This document shows positions 21,340 through 32,342 of a stretch of 64,000 nucleotides of DNA, piece by piece; positions within the stretch are counted from its first letter, which is position 1; every line of letters begins with the position of its first letter. The stretch lies in NCBI GenBank assembly GCA_028708075.1, contig JAQVZS010000001.1, positions 205,319 through 269,318 on the forward strand, given 5' to 3'. The DNA comes from Massilibacteroides sp. GTDB taxonomy: Bacteria; Bacteroidota; Bacteroidia; Bacteroidales; Tannerellaceae. The position numbers and the translations under genes were made by a program. Below the pieces are notes generated by a model, which was given only the letters and a program-made list of their open reading frames with translations, searched no databases and had not been told where the DNA came from.

Positions 21340-23295
21340 ATGATTAAAATAACGTTTCCGGATAATTCCGTAAAAGAATATGCTGAGGGAACAACTTCTT
21401 TGCAAATTGCTGAGAGTATAAGTCCCCGGTTGGCGCAGGATGTTTTATCTGCAAGTGTGAATGGTGAAATATGGGATCTTACCCGTCCGATTGCGCAAGA
21501 TGCTACGGTAAAACTGCATAAATGGGAAGATGAAGAAGGGAAACATGCGTTTTGGCATTCAAGTGCCCACTTGATGGCAGAAGCTTTGCAAATTCTTTAT
21601 CCGGGAATAAAATTTGGAATAGGCCCGGCTATTGAAAACGGATTTTATTATGATGTCGATCCGGGAGAGGGGGTTACGATAAAAGAAGGCGATTTCCCTG
21701 CAATAGAAGCTAAAATGCTGGAATTGGTTGCTAAAAAAGAAGAAATTTGTCGTCAGGAAATATCCAAAGCCGATGCGCTGAAAATGTTTGGAGACCGGGG
21801 TGAAGTTTATAAGACCGAATTAATCAGCGAATTGGAAGACGGGAAGATTACAACCTATACTCAAGGAGAGTTTACCGATTTATGTCGTGGGCCGCACTTG
21901 CCGAATACGTCTTATTTGAAAGCAGTCAAAATATTGAGTGTCGCTGGAGCGTATTGGCGTGGAGATGAAAAGAGGAAACAATTAGTTCGCCTTTATGGAA
22001 TAACTTTCCCGAAAAAGAAAATGCTGGACGAATATCTTATGCTTTTGGAAGAAGCGAAGAAGAGAGATCATCGGAAGATCGGGAAAGAACTCGAATTGTT
22101 CACGTTTTCTACTGCGGTAGGAGCTGGTTTGCCTTTATGGTTGCCCCGTGGAACCCAATTAAGATTAAAGTTGGAGGATTTTCTCAAAAGAATACAGAAA
22201 AAGTACGGTTATCAGCAGGTCATCACACCGCACATCGGCGCAAAACAGTTGTACGTCACTTCCGGGCATTACGCAAAATATGGAAAGGATTCGTTCCAGC
22301 CGATTCATACGCCTCAGGAGGGAGAAGAATTCTTGTTGAAACCGATGAACTGTCCGCATCACTGCGAGATATTTAAGGCTTTTCCTCATTCGTATAAAGA
22401 TTTGCCGATTCGTTTTGCCGAATTCGGAACTGTTTATCGTTACGAGCAAAGTGGTGAATTACACGGACTGACGCGAGTCCGCGGATTTACGCAAGACGAT
22501 GCACATTTGTTTTGTCGTCCGGATCAGTTGAAAGACGAGTTTTTGAAAGTAATGGATATTATTTTCATTATATTTAAATCGTTAGATTTTGAAAATTTTG
22601 AAGCTCAGATTTCATTGCGTGATCCGAATAATAAAGAAAAATACATCGGATCGGACGAAAATTGGGATAAGGCTGAAAAAGCAATTGTCGAAGCTTGTCA
22701 GGAAAAAGGGCTTAAAGCACGTGTGGAATTGGGAGAAGCTGCATTCTACGGACCCAAGTTGGACTTTATGGTGAAAGACGCTATTGGAAGGAAATGGCAG
22801 TTAGGAACCATTCAGGTAGATTATAATTTGCCGGAAAGATTTGAACTGGAGTATACCGGAGAAGATAATAAAAAGCATCGTCCGGTAATGATTCATCGAG
22901 CACCTTTCGGATCTATGGAACGTTTTGTGGCTGTTTTGATAGAACATACCGGAGGTAAATTCCCGTTATGGCTGACGCCCGATCAGGTGTGCGTGCTGCC
23001 GGTTAGCGAGAAATACAACGATTATGCCTGGGAGATCGCTAAATATTTGGACGAACAGGATATACGTGTTCTGGTAGACGATCGGAATGAAAAAGTAGGT
23101 CGTAAAATTCGTGATAACGAATTGAAACGTATTCCTTATATGTTGATCGTCGGAGAAAAAGAAGCGGAAAATAGACAAGTTTCGGTAAGAAAACAAGGTG
23201 AAGGTGATAAAGGTTCGATGGAAATTACTACCTTTGCAACTCTTTTGAATGAAGAAGTTGAAAATATGATGAATCGTTGGCAAAATACAAATTAA
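21340..23295 (+). CDS. thrS: threonine--tRNA ligase
   Basis: TGS domain, [12 protein letters not shown]-type Hxxx[11 protein letters not shown], class II aaRS motifs. Confidence 0.97.
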   Translation: MIKITFPDNSVKEYAEGTTSLQIAESISPRLAQDVLSASVNGEIWDLTRPIAQDATVKLHKWEDEEGKHAFWHSSAHLMAEALQILYPGIKFGIGPAIENGFYYDVDPGEGVTIKEGDFPAIEAKMLELVAKKEEICRQEISKADALKMFGDRGEVYKTELISELEDGKITTYTQGEFTDLCRGPHLPNTSYLKAVKILSVAGAYWRGDEKRKQLVRLYGITFPKKKMLDEYLMLLEEAKKRDHRKIGKELELFTFSTAVGAGLPLWLPRGTQLRLKLEDFLKRIQKKYGYQQVITPHIGAKQLYVTSGHYAKYGKDSFQPIHTPQEGEEFLLKPMNCPHHCEIFKAFPHSYKDLPIRFAEFGTVYRYEQSGELHGLTRVRGFTQDDAHLFCRPDQLKDEFLKVMDIIFIIFKSLDFENFEAQISLRDPNNKEKYIGSDENWDKAEKAIVEACQEKGLKARVELGEAAFYGPKLDFMVKDAIGRKWQLGTIQVDYNLPERFELEYTGEDNKKHRPVMIHRAPFGSMERFVAVLIEHTGGKFPLWLTPDQVCVLPVSEKYNDYAWEIAKYLDEQDIRVLVDDRNEKVGRKIRDNELKRIPYMLIVGEKEAENRQVSVRKQGEGDKGSMEITTFATLLNEEVENMMNRWQNTN

Positions 23296-23325
23296 TTATA
23301 AAAGAAGGAGAATAAAGCTTTTTGA

Positions 23326-23934
23326 ATGAAGAATGACAGCATAAAAGATCAGTACAGAATTAACGAACGGATTAAGGTTCGTGAAGTGCGCTTAGTTGGT
23401 GATAACGTTGAAAATGGAGTTTATCCCATTGTCCAGGCGCTTAAAATCGCTGAAGATTTAGACTTGGATTTGGTTGAAATATCGCCAAACGCTGTACCCC
23501 CAGTTTGTAAAATAACCGACTATCAGAAATTTCTTTATCAACAGAAAAAACGACAAAAAGAACAAAAGGCCAAATCGGTTAAAGTGATTGTTAAGGAAAT
23601 ACGTTTCGGACCACAGACAGACGATCATGACTACAATTTTAAATTGAAACATGCTAAAGGCTTTTTGGAAGAGGGTGCGAAAGTAAAAGCTTATGTGTTC
23701 TTTAAAGGACGTTCAATTCTGTTCAAAGAGCAAGGAGAAGTGTTGTTGCTTCGTTTTGCGAATGATTTGGAAGATTATGGAAAGGTAGAACAGATGCCGG
23801 TTCTTGAGGGAAAAAGAATGATTATCATGCTTACCCCTAAAAAGATAGGAACGTCTCCCAAATCTGTAATAAAGAAGGTTGATAAAGCTCCTTCTGAGCA
23901 AAAGAAAGTAGATAAAATAGTAGAAAAAGAATAG
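23326..23934 (+). CDS. infC: translation initiation factor IF-3
   Basis: [30 protein letters not shown]; followed by rpmI-rplT. Confidence 0.95.
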   Translation: MKNDSIKDQYRINERIKVREVRLVGDNVENGVYPIVQALKIAEDLDLDLVEISPNAVPPVCKITDYQKFLYQQKKRQKEQKAKSVKVIVKEIRFGPQTDDHDYNFKLKHAKGFLEEGAKVKAYVFFKGRSILFKEQGEVLLLRFANDLEDYGKVEQMPVLEGKRMIIMLTPKKIGTSPKSVIKKVDKAPSEQKKVDKIVEKE

Positions 23935-23985
23935 CTCTTGTGTATACAGGTGCTGTTTATGTATAACAATTAAATAAATTGGAAA

Positions 23986-24183
23986 ATGCCTAAGATGAAG
24001 ACTAATTCCGGTGCCAAAAAGAGGTTTGCCCTTACCGGAACAGGTAAAATCAAGAGAAAACATGCTTTTAAAAGTCACATTTTGACTAAGAAAACAAAAA
24101 AGCAAAAGAGAAACCTAACACATATGGGTTTGGTGGATACTGTTGATGTGAAAAACGTGAAAGCGTTACTTGGTTTAAAGTAA
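23986..24183 (+). CDS. rpmI: 50S ribosomal protein L35
   Basis: [27 protein letters not shown]. Confidence 0.97.
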   Translation: MPKMKTNSGAKKRFALTGTGKIKRKHAFKSHILTKKTKKQKRNLTHMGLVDTVDVKNVKALLGLK

Positions 24184-24226
24184 TTTTTAATTAGCAAGTT
24201 TTTTATCGATTTTTATTAACCGAATT

Positions 24227-24259
24227 TTAGCAGAAAAGTTCATCGAAAGATGACGCTAA
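24227..24259 (+). promoter_or_regulatory. stem-loop in rpmI-rplT spacer, candidate L20 autoregulatory site
   Basis: TTAGC...TCATC-GAAA-GATGA-C-GCTAA nested pairing 23 nt upstream of rplT. Confidence 0.35.
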
Positions 24260-24281
24260 CGTTCAAAAACAGATTAGTATT

Positions 24282-24626
24282 ATGCCTAGATCAGTAAATC
24301 ATGTTGCTTCAAGAGCAAAAAGAAAACGAATTTTAAAACTTACCCGTGGGTATTATGGTGCTCGTAAAAATGTCTGGACTGTAGCAAAGAATACATGGGA
24401 AAAAGGGTTGACTTATGCTTTCCGTGACCGTCGTAACAAAAAACGTTCGTTCCGTGCTTTATGGATACAACGTATTAACGCGGCTGCACGTTTGGAAGGG
24501 TTATCTTATTCTCGTTTAATGGGTGCTTTGCATGCTGCTGGTATTGAGATCAACCGCAAAGTTCTTGCAGACTTGGCTGTAAATCATCCGGAAGCTTTTA
24601 AAGCTATCGTAGAGAAAATAAAATAA
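24282..24626 (+). CDS. rplT: 50S ribosomal protein L20
   Basis: [37 protein letters not shown]. Confidence 0.97.
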   Translation: MPRSVNHVASRAKRKRILKLTRGYYGARKNVWTVAKNTWEKGLTYAFRDRRNKKRSFRALWIQRINAAARLEGLSYSRLMGALHAAGIEINRKVLADLAVNHPEAFKAIVEKIK

Positions 24627-24662
24627 GATTTTTTGTAGATAGAATCAGGAAAGTTTTAATAA

Positions 24663-24692
24663 GGGGGGATATTTTATTAGAAATATCCCCCC
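24663..24692. terminator. intrinsic terminator after rplT
   Basis: GGGGGGATATTT-tattag-AAATATCCCCCC, followed by a T-rich stretch. Confidence 0.8.
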
Positions 24693-24699
24693 CCTGTTT

Positions 24700-25620
24700 T
24701 TATTGGAGGGACAACTTTTTATACATAGTGTTATAAAGTGGAACCGAAATATTTAATTTCTTAGCTTCCCGGACAACATAGCCTGTCAGGTTTTCTAATT
24801 CCGTTTTTTTCCCTTGTCTGAAATCATGATGCATAGAGGTGATCGAACCAGGTGGCATCATTTTTTGTGTTTCCAGCGTCGATTCCACAATATCATTGCC
24901 TAACATGACCCCTTTGGCTATCGCAACTTTTTCCAGTTCCGCACAAAGTGATTGAAATACGCCGTATTTTTCTTTTATAACTTCATCAATCGGTTTATCA
25001 TAATAAGAAGTCATTGTCGCAGCGGTAGAAATCATAAAAAATTTTTTCCATATTCTTTCTGTTATCTTTTCCGGATTGAATGCGTTAATTCCGCTTGCAA
25101 TGAATAGGTCGAGTACCTTTTTCTGCATTTCCGTATTCCCTTTTTCACTTCCGAAAAAAAGCCTTTCTTTGACGGAATACTTGGCAACCACCCCTGGTTC
25201 TCTCAGCCGGGAACCAATATAGACACATCCTTGCCAAACCGTTTGAGAAGGCAATATTTTTTGGATCTGTTCCGTGATATTCGCACCGTTCAGAAATGGA
25301 ATAATAATAGTATTTCTTCCCATTAACGGGGTCAGAGATAGTAGATTCTCTTCCAAATCATAACTTTTCGTACAGGGCAATATGAAATCGACTTCTCCTA
25401 TTTCTTCCGGCTGGTCGGTTACCAATCGGGGATACGCTGTGAAACTTCCTGTGGTATCGACGATTTGAAGCCCTTTTTCTTTGATCACACGCATGTTTTC
25501 GCTGCGCGAAATAAAATAAATTTCAACATCCGGATCATCTTTATATTTGTGCGCAAGCATTCCTCCATAATAACCTCCAACTGCACCTATGCCTGAGATT
25601 GCTATTTTTATTGTTGCCAT
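24700..25620 (-). CDS. panE: 2-dehydropantoate 2-reductase
   Basis: IAISGIGAVGGYYGGMLA Rossmann, KxxFxxA motif and ApbA C-terminal domain. Confidence 0.88.
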   Translation of the reverse strand: MATIKIAISGIGAVGGYYGGMLAHKYKDDPDVEIYFISRSENMRVIKEKGLQIVDTTGSFTAYPRLVTDQPEEIGEVDFILPCTKSYDLEENLLSLTPLMGRNTIIIPFLNGANITEQIQKILPSQTVWQGCVYIGSRLREPGVVAKYSVKERLFFGSEKGNTEMQKKVLDLFIASGINAFNPEKITERIWKKFFMISTAATMTSYYDKPIDEVIKEKYGVFQSLCAELEKVAIAKGVMLGNDIVESTLETQKMMPPGSITSMHHDFRQGKKTELENLTGYVVREAKKLNISVPLYNTMYKKLSLQ

Positions 25621-26481
25621 TTATACTAATTTTAAATCTTTTAAAAACTCGGGAATACTTCTTTCGAAATCCACGCCGAAACGAATGTCCGTTTTCGCCC
25701 TGTAAGTTCTCGAAATACTTTCTGTCGTAAAACGAACAGCAATTCGGGTCGCTTCTTTCAGATTAAACCCGTTTAGTAATCCGGCCAGCAGCGCACTGCC
25801 GAAAACATCTCCGGTTCCATGGTAATATCCCGGGATGCGTGAGGCCAGGATATAATCAATAGCTCCTGTATTTTTATCGTAGGTTGCCGCACCCAGTTCT
25901 TTGTCGTCAAAGAAGACACCGGTCAACACAACTTTCTCTACCCCGAGTGTCGTCAAGTCCATAAGCATTTTTTCAATATAATTTTTGGTATAAGGACCTT
26001 CCTGAAACGTTTTCCCCAATAAGAAAGCAGCTTCAGTTATATTGGGGACAATTATATCTGCTTTACGGCACAAGTTCGCCATTCCCTTAGCAAATTCTGG
26101 TGTGAAAATTTTATACATTTCTCCATTGTCTGCCATGACTGGATCCACGAAAATAAGATTGTCTTTCGTTTTAAAGGTGTCGAAAAATTCACTCACCAGC
26201 TCCAATTGTTCGAAAGAACCGAGGAATCCACTATAAACTGCGTCGAAATGCAAACCTAGAGAATGCCAGTGTCGAGTAAAAGGGCGGATATCTTCCGTTA
26301 GATCACGGTAGGTAAACCCACTGATTCCGCCAGTATGCGTTGATAGTACTGCAGTAGGTAACGCGGAAGTTTCAATACCCGCGGAGGAAAGTATCGGAAG
26401 GGCTACCGTTAGAGAACATTTCCCGAAACCGGAAATGTCGTGAATTGCGGCAACCCGCTTTTGTCTTGTCATTTTTTTCAT
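25621..26481 (-). CDS. pyridoxamine/pyridoxal kinase, PfkB-like
   Basis: AAIHDISGFGKCSLTVALPILSSAGIE, PNITEAAFL, GTGDVFGSALLAGLLNG. Confidence 0.85.
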   Translation of the reverse strand: MKKMTRQKRVAAIHDISGFGKCSLTVALPILSSAGIETSALPTAVLSTHTGGISGFTYRDLTEDIRPFTRHWHSLGLHFDAVYSGFLGSFEQLELVSEFFDTFKTKDNLIFVDPVMADNGEMYKIFTPEFAKGMANLCRKADIIVPNITEAAFLLGKTFQEGPYTKNYIEKMLMDLTTLGVEKVVLTGVFFDDKELGAATYDKNTGAIDYILASRIPGYYHGTGDVFGSALLAGLLNGFNLKEATRIAVRFTTESISRTYRAKTDIRFGVDFERSIPEFLKDLKLV

Positions 26482-26532
26482 CCTATTTTTTTTGTGATTT
26501 GCAAATGTACTTTAATCCCTTCTAATAGAACA

Positions 26533-26567
26533 AAAACGGGCGGTCAAAAGTCTTGACCGCCCGTTTT
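26533..26567 (-). terminator. intrinsic terminator after DJ-1 gene
   Basis: AAAACGGGCGGTCAA-aagtc-TTGACCGCCCGTTTT. Confidence 0.9.
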
Positions 26568-26582
26568 ATTGTCCTAAAAAAA

Positions 26583-27128
26583 TCACAACAATAATCCTGC
26601 GGCGACTTCTTCAGATACAGCTTTTCCTCTTAAATTTTCAACGATTGTCAGTGCGAAATCAAAAACAAATCCCGGACCTTTTCCTGTGATAATTTGTCCG
26701 TCTGTTACAGTAGCTTCTCCCGTAATAGTCGCTCCGATTAATTTCGGTTCAAACCCCGGGTAACAAGTCGCTTTTTTCCCTTGTACCAACCCCAATCCTC
26801 CAAAGACTAATGGAGCGGCACAGATTGCTGCAATCGTTTTTCCCTTTTTGTACTGTTCTATAAGAAGTTCTTTTAGCGGCTCGAAAGCGTTTAGATTCGT
26901 GCTTCCGGGCATTCCACCCGGCAAGATCAGTATATCTGCTTCCGAAAAAACTGCATTAGCAAATAAGACATCTGCCTTGATTTCGATACCATGCGCACCG
27001 CTTACATGTTTTGTACCCGTAATTGAAACCGTAGTGGCTTCAATGCCCCCGCGACGTAATACATCGACTGTTCCGATGGCTTCTGTTTCTTCAAAGCCTG
27101 TCGTCAAAAATACGAATGCTTTTTTCAT
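26583..27128 (-). CDS. DJ-1/PfpI family protein
   Basis: TTGFEETEAIGTVDVLRRGGIE, ILPGGMPGS, AAICAAPLVFG nucleophile elbow. Confidence 0.92.
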   Translation of the reverse strand: MKKAFVFLTTGFEETEAIGTVDVLRRGGIEATTVSITGTKHVSGAHGIEIKADVLFANAVFSEADILILPGGMPGSTNLNAFEPLKELLIEQYKKGKTIAAICAAPLVFGGLGLVQGKKATCYPGFEPKLIGATITGEATVTDGQIITGKGPGFVFDFALTIVENLRGKAVSEEVAAGLLL

Positions 27129-27133
27129 ACGCT

Positions 27134-27931
27134 TTATTTTAATGAATATCTGTAAGTGATCGTTCCTGTTTGATTATTTGTTCCGCTTATGCTGTTGAAT
27201 TTTGCTTTTCGTGCTGCTTCCAGAGCGCTTTTCCGCATGGTAGCGTTATCAATGTTCGTCCCCCTTCCTATATCCGCAAATATTACATTCCCTTTCGGGT
27301 CGACCGTGATATTAATCACAATCCGACCTTCTTCTTGTATGGTATACGCCGGACGTGGAAGTCCGCCAGCACCTAGAGTACGTCCATTCAGATTGAACGA
27401 ACCGTAGCCACCAACACCTTCATTAGCACCATGATCTGAATTACCAAAAGGGCTACCCTGGTTTCCTTCACCGGATTCTGCCGTTCCCTGGCTGTCTCCT
27501 TCAGCTTGTCCGATTCCAAAAGCTCCTGCCACACGGTTGCTGATAGCCTGTTCTTTTTTTCGTTTTTCTTCTTCTAGTCGTTTACGTTCAACTTCTTCAC
27601 GCTCTTTTCGTTCCTTTTCCTCTTTTTCTTTTTTCTTTTCGTCTTCCAGCAAAACACTTTCTTCTATATCTTGTGTAAGTAAATCTTCCGATTTCGCTTC
27701 CGGTTGACTCTCCGGAAGAGGTGTGGCTTGTTGTTGCGGCAGATCGCTACCGCTATATCGAGGTTCAAATGTGCCGGCTGAGGCATTCAAATTCCCAAAA
27801 TTGACCAATATCCCTCCATCTTCTTCTGGAATTGCGGATTTTAGTACCGTAAACCATAAGATAATAAAAAGTAACGCGTGAAAAGCGACAGATCCGACGA
27901 TACTGTATATGTCATCTTTATTAAACTTCAT
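27134..27931 (-). CDS. energy transducer TonB
   Basis: N-terminal TM, charged E/K-rich linker, C-terminal TonB-like domain; follows exbB-exbD. Confidence 0.88.
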   Translation of the reverse strand: MKFNKDDIYSIVGSVAFHALLFIILWFTVLKSAIPEEDGGILVNFGNLNASAGTFEPRYSGSDLPQQQATPLPESQPEAKSEDLLTQDIEESVLLEDEKKKEKEEKERKEREEVERKRLEEEKRKKEQAISNRVAGAFGIGQAEGDSQGTAESGEGNQGSPFGNSDHGANEGVGGYGSFNLNGRTLGAGGLPRPAYTIQEEGRIVINITVDPKGNVIFADIGRGTNIDNATMRKSALEAARKAKFNSISGTNNQTGTITYRYSLK

Positions 27932-27936
27932 AAGTG

Positions 27937-28365
27937 TTATCTCTTCTGCTGAGGACGTGTGGCCAATACCATCCTGAATTTGTTTTCGTTTGCTATATTC
28001 AGAATTTTTACAATTTCCTTATAGGGTACCGATTCATCCGCATAAAGTGCAACATACATTTCCGGTTCTTTTGTATAGCTATCCTGTAAGAATGGGGTAA
28101 TCTCGTCAAAGCTGATTTGTCTTTCCTTATTCTTCCCGAAAGCAACATAATAATTCAAATTTGCATCGATCGTGACACGCGTCAACGGTTTCGCCGACGT
28201 TTGTTTTTTCGATTGCGGAAGCGTAATCTTAATTGCGTTGGGAATAATAATCGTGGATGAAAGCATGAAAAAAATCAGCAATAAAAAGATGATGTCTGTC
28301 ATGGAGGCCATGCTGAAGGAGGAATCTATTTTTGTTCTTCGTTTTAATCCCATTTCTTTCTTCAA
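27937..28365 (-). CDS. exbD: ExbD/TolR biopolymer transporter
   Basis: SSFSMASMTDIIFLLLIFFMLSST TM helix. Confidence 0.92.
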   Translation of the reverse strand: MKKEMGLKRRTKIDSSFSMASMTDIIFLLLIFFMLSSTIIIPNAIKITLPQSKKQTSAKPLTRVTIDANLNYYVAFGKNKERQISFDEITPFLQDSYTKEPEMYVALYADESVPYKEIVKILNIANENKFRMVLATRPQQKR

Positions 28366-29076
28366 TTAATTCGCCGGTTCATTCAGCAAGTCCATAAATT
28401 CCATTGTGCTTGCTTCCATCTTATTCACCACATCATCTACCTGAGAGACTAAATAGTTATACGCAAACAACGTTATAATACCAACAACAAGCCCGCCTAC
28501 TGTTGTTACCAATGCTTCGTAAATACCGCCGGATAGAATAGTTATGTCGACGTTGCTGCCCGCATTCGCCATGTCGAAGAACGAGCGGATCATTCCAGTT
28601 ACCGTACCCAAAAAACCGATCATAGGAGCACCGGCTGCAGTCGTTGCGATTAAAGGAAATCCTTTTTCTAATTTGGCGACTTCCAGATTTCCCACGTTTT
28701 CAATTGCAATTTGCACATCAGTCATTGGGCGTCCCAGACGGGATAACCCTTTTTCGATCATACGCGCCGAAGGTGTATTGGTGGTTTGACAAAGTTTGAG
28801 CGCCGAGTCGATCTTTCCATCGTGTACATAATCTTTTATGCGGTTCATAAATGTAGTATCTACCTTCCCCGCGCGCTTGATGACAAGCAAACGCTGGATA
28901 ATAAAATAGCCGGCAATAATCGACAGAACCAACAATACGGCCATGATCCATCCACCTTTAAAAGCGAGGCTAATAACGTTAATCTCCGCCTCTGTAGGCA
29001 TGACTTCTGCCGTTAGATCCGGCATTTCTTCTGTTACTTGAGCTGCAGCAGCTTGTAGTGAAAGCAAAATACTCAT
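28366..29076 (-). CDS. exbB: MotA/TolQ/ExbB proton channel protein
   Basis: PLIATTAAGAPMIGFLGTVTGMIRSF; ALVTTVGGLVVGI. Confidence 0.93.
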   Translation of the reverse strand: MSILLSLQAAAAQVTEEMPDLTAEVMPTEAEINVISLAFKGGWIMAVLLVLSIIAGYFIIQRLLVIKRAGKVDTTFMNRIKDYVHDGKIDSALKLCQTTNTPSARMIEKGLSRLGRPMTDVQIAIENVGNLEVAKLEKGFPLIATTAAGAPMIGFLGTVTGMIRSFFDMANAGSNVDITILSGGIYEALVTTVGGLVVGIITLFAYNYLVSQVDDVVNKMEASTMEFMDLLNEPAN

Positions 29077-29127
29077 TTTTTTTTTGTTTTTTCGATTATA
29101 CTTAAACTTATAGGAAATAGAATGATA

Positions 29128-29841
29128 TTATTCGATACATGCTTTATAAAGCGATATCGTTTCTTTTAAGCCATAATAAAGGGCGTCACAGATCAGGGCA
29201 TGACCGATGGATACCTCTTCGAGCCAGGGTATATTTCGTTTGAACCAGGCTAAATTATCTAAATTCAGATCGTGCCCTGCGTTTAGGCCAAGGCCTAAGT
29301 TTTTTGCCAATTCTGCGGCTTCGATAAAAGGTTGAATTGCTTTTTCTTTGTCTTCCGGATATAGCCGGGCATACGGTTCTGTATACAGTTCGATTCTATC
29401 CGTCCCGGTTTTAGCTGCAGCTTGAATATTCTCCGGATCTGTGCCTACAAAGATAGAAGTGCGGATGCCTTTTCCTGTGAACAAATCGACCAACTCACTG
29501 AGCTGGTTAAAGTGGCTGGCTATATCCCAACCTGCGTTTGATGTGATTGCGTCCGGACTGTCCGGGACTAACGTTACCTGCGTTGGTTTTACTTTCAATA
29601 TCAAATCGATAAATTGGGAAGAAGGATAACCTTCAATGTTGAATTCCGTTTTGATCAGCGGTTTCAAGTCGTATACATCCGCATACCGGATATGTCTCTC
29701 GTCCGGCCTGGGGTGTACCGTTATACCTTCTGCACCAAACTCTTCACAATCTTGCGCAACTTTTTTAATGTCCGGCATATTTCCCCCACGGGCATTCCGG
29801 ATCGTAGCTACTTTATTTATGTTAACACTTAAATGCGTCAT
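29128..29841 (-). CDS. pdxJ: pyridoxine 5'-phosphate synthase
   Basis: [36 protein letters not shown]. Confidence 0.96.
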   Translation of the reverse strand: MTHLSVNINKVATIRNARGGNMPDIKKVAQDCEEFGAEGITVHPRPDERHIRYADVYDLKPLIKTEFNIEGYPSSQFIDLILKVKPTQVTLVPDSPDAITSNAGWDIASHFNQLSELVDLFTGKGIRTSIFVGTDPENIQAAAKTGTDRIELYTEPYARLYPEDKEKAIQPFIEAAELAKNLGLGLNAGHDLNLDNLAWFKRNIPWLEEVSIGHALICDALYYGLKETISLYKACIE

Positions 29842-29936
29842 TGTTTTTTATTGTATCCTTTCTTTGATTATTTTTGTAAAATCATATCTATATATGATAT
29901 ATGCAAAAATAGTAGTATTTAGGGAATAAGAGGAAC

Positions 29937-30596
29937 ATGTTGGCGAAAGATTTCATAACAAAGGATATTCCGGTGTTAAAAAGTTTTGACACTATTGAAT
30001 ACGCATTGGCATTAATGGACGATTTTAAATTGAAGCATCTTCCTCTTGTTCAGGATTCTGCCTATCTTGGAATCTTGTCGGAAAGAGAACTTTTGGCAGC
30101 TTCCAACCCTACTTTGCCTATTGGTACACCCTTGCTTTTTTGTCCGTGTATTTTGGAAAACGGACATTTACACGAAACGCTTGCGATGTTGACCCGTTAT
30201 CATTTAACACTTCTTCCAGTTGTTACGTTCGATAATAAATTTTACGGAAGTATAACGCGTGAAAATCTTATCGATCTGATTTCGGAATTGTCCAACGCTG
30301 AAGTTGCCGGAAGTGTTCTTGTCCTTGAAATTATACCGCAAGATTATTCTTTGGCCGATATAGCCCGTATTGTCGAATCCAATAAAGCACATATATTAAA
30401 TATATTTACCCGTATCGATAAAGGTACGGAACGTTTGTTAGTGATCCTGAAAATCGATATGGAAGACGCTTCCCCTGTTATTCGGAGTTTCGAACGATTT
30501 AATTATACGGTTCTTTATCATTTTATGGAGAAGGGGACGGTTGATGAATTGTTGCAGCAGCGGATGAATGAACTCTTACATTATATGAATTTGTAG
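29937..30596 (+). CDS. CBS-domain protein
   Basis: Tandem CBS motifs; located between pdxJ and nadK. Confidence 0.85.
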   Translation: MLAKDFITKDIPVLKSFDTIEYALALMDDFKLKHLPLVQDSAYLGILSERELLAASNPTLPIGTPLLFCPCILENGHLHETLAMLTRYHLTLLPVVTFDNKFYGSITRENLIDLISELSNAEVAGSVLVLEIIPQDYSLADIARIVESNKAHILNIFTRIDKGTERLLVILKIDMEDASPVIRSFERFNYTVLYHFMEKGTVDELLQQRMNELLHYMNL

Positions 30597-30612
30597 AAAT
30601 AATCTTAAAAAC

Positions 30613-31488
30613 ATGAAGATAGGGGTTTTTGGTAGTGAATATCAAGTGGATAAACAAAATATGCTACGTCGTTTGGTTGAAAAACTGCATGAATTGGAGG
30701 CCGAAATCTATGTCGACAACAGTTTTTATATCTATTTGACGGACGCATTGAATTTTGACCCGGAGATATCCGGAGTCTTGTGTGATGATCCTTTTGATCT
30801 TGACCTGATTTTAAGTATTGGCGGCGACGGAACGTTTTTGCATACTGCAGCCCGTGTGAATAAGCAAAACATTCCAATTTTGGGGATCAATACCGGACGC
30901 CTCGGTTTTTTGGCAGATGTTTCTGTCAAGGATATTGAAGAAACGCTAGATGAACTCTACCGCAATTATTACCGGGTAGAGGAACGTCGTTTATTACAAT
31001 TGCATGTAAATGGTCAGCCTTTCCGGGGATATAATTACGCCTTGAACGAAGTCGCTATATTAAAACGGGATACCTCTTCTATGATTACCATACATACCCA
31101 ACTGAATGGAGAATATCTGACTTCCTATCAGGCGGATGGGTTGGTTATTGCTACCCCGACCGGCTCTACGGCTTATTCGATGAGTATCAACGGACCAATT
31201 TTGATTCCCCAATGCGATAATCTGATTCTAAGCCCGGTTGCGCCTCATTCCCTGAACGTCCGTCCGTTAGTTATTCCGGATTCTTATACCATTACATTGG
31301 GAGTAGAAAGCAGAAGCAAGACTTTTTTAGTCGCTTTGGACGGACGTTCGGAAGTTTTTCCTTCCGGAATCCAACTTTCTGTTTCCGCTGCCGATTATAC
31401 TACTAAAGTTATTAAGCGCTACAACCATACTTTTTATCAAACATTGCGGGATAAATTGATGTGGGGAGCAGACGCACGAAAAAAATAA
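30613..31488 (+). CDS. nadK: NAD kinase
   Basis: SIGGDGTFLHTA, NTGRLGFLAD, TPTGSTAYSMS. Confidence 0.96.
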   Translation: MKIGVFGSEYQVDKQNMLRRLVEKLHELEAEIYVDNSFYIYLTDALNFDPEISGVLCDDPFDLDLILSIGGDGTFLHTAARVNKQNIPILGINTGRLGFLADVSVKDIEETLDELYRNYYRVEERRLLQLHVNGQPFRGYNYALNEVAILKRDTSSMITIHTQLNGEYLTSYQADGLVIATPTGSTAYSMSINGPILIPQCDNLILSPVAPHSLNVRPLVIPDSYTITLGVESRSKTFLVALDGRSEVFPSGIQLSVSAADYTTKVIKRYNHTFYQTLRDKLMWGADARKK

Positions 31489-31572
31489 TATGTTTTACAG
31501 CATGTATCAGTTAAATGATGTTAATATTGATAATTTTCTTCCCCGGAACAGTGTTGTATAACATAAAAATGG

Positions 31573-31656
31573 TATATTTGCAATGTGTTTTTCATGGTAT
31601 TAGATTTAAGGTTAACAATGAAGATTGGTTGTCGTGATGACAACCTTTTCTTTTTT
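31573..31656 (+). ncRNA. candidate small RNA locus 1 (promoter -7 box through terminator)
   Basis: TATATTTG at 31573-31580; conserved box GTGTTTTTCATGGTATTAGATTT at 31585-31607; hairpin GGTTGTC-GTGAT-GACAACC at 31627-31645; T-rich tail. Box repeats at 46529-46551 (complement). Confidence 0.55.
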
Positions 31657-31907
31657 ATATAATATAGGTTTTTTCGAATGCAATGAAAATGACATGAAAA
31701 TTAAATACGAATAAGACAAGAAACCATACTGTCCTATCAACTATACGCTATTCAATTTCACTTAACAATATATCATGTAGTTAATCGAAGATTCTTTCAG
31801 CGCAGAATTTTTCAAGATGTCTATCATAATTAATAATCCAGCAAAAAAGGCCATTAATTGTACATTTTGAAATGTTTCAAAAGTGTGGTTTAGAATGAAT
31901 GTAATTA

Positions 31908-32342
31908 TTATTGTGCAGGAATAACCATTACAGGTAGGGCCGAATGTAAAATTATATATTGAGCTACACTTCCCATTGCCCATAGATTGAATCCGTTTTT
32001 ACCGCGTATTCCCATGATGATTAAGTCGGCTTCCCAAATTTTTGCTATCTTCAAAATACCTTCCTTAGGTGAACATTCGGGCATAAATTTTGTGGTTTCT
32101 TTGCTGCGATTGTTCAACCGGATTAGTTGTTCCATCGTCTCTTGTGCTTCTTTTTTTAATACCATTAATGCTTCGTTAGGCATTATTCCAGCATCGGGAT
32201 TAGTGATTGCTTTGGATTTATCAATAACGAAGATTAAAGCCGGTTCGGCTCCCGATTGCTCTGCTAATTCAAAGCCTTTCCGGGCAACATTAATAGAATT
32301 TTCCTGGCCGTCAACCGCGATCAGAATTTTTTTGTAACTCAT
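31908..32342 (-). CDS. universal stress protein family
   Basis: MSYKKILIAVDGQENSINVARKGFELAEQ and IIMGIRGKNGFNLWAMGSVAQYIILHSALPVMVIP; start moved to 32342, overlapping the crcB stop. Confidence 0.92.
   Translation of the reverse strand: MSYKKILIAVDGQENSINVARKGFELAEQSGAEPALIFVIDKSKAITNPDAGIMPNEALMVLKKEAQETMEQLIRLNNRSKETTKFMPECSPKEGILKIAKIWEADLIIMGIRGKNGFNLWAMGSVAQYIILHSALPVMVIPAQ

Noticed and set aside
29881-29898. Palindrome ATCATAT-CTAT-ATATGAT between pdxJ and the CBS gene as an operator
   Set aside because: AT-only short palindrome in an AT-rich promoter region; not distinguishable from background
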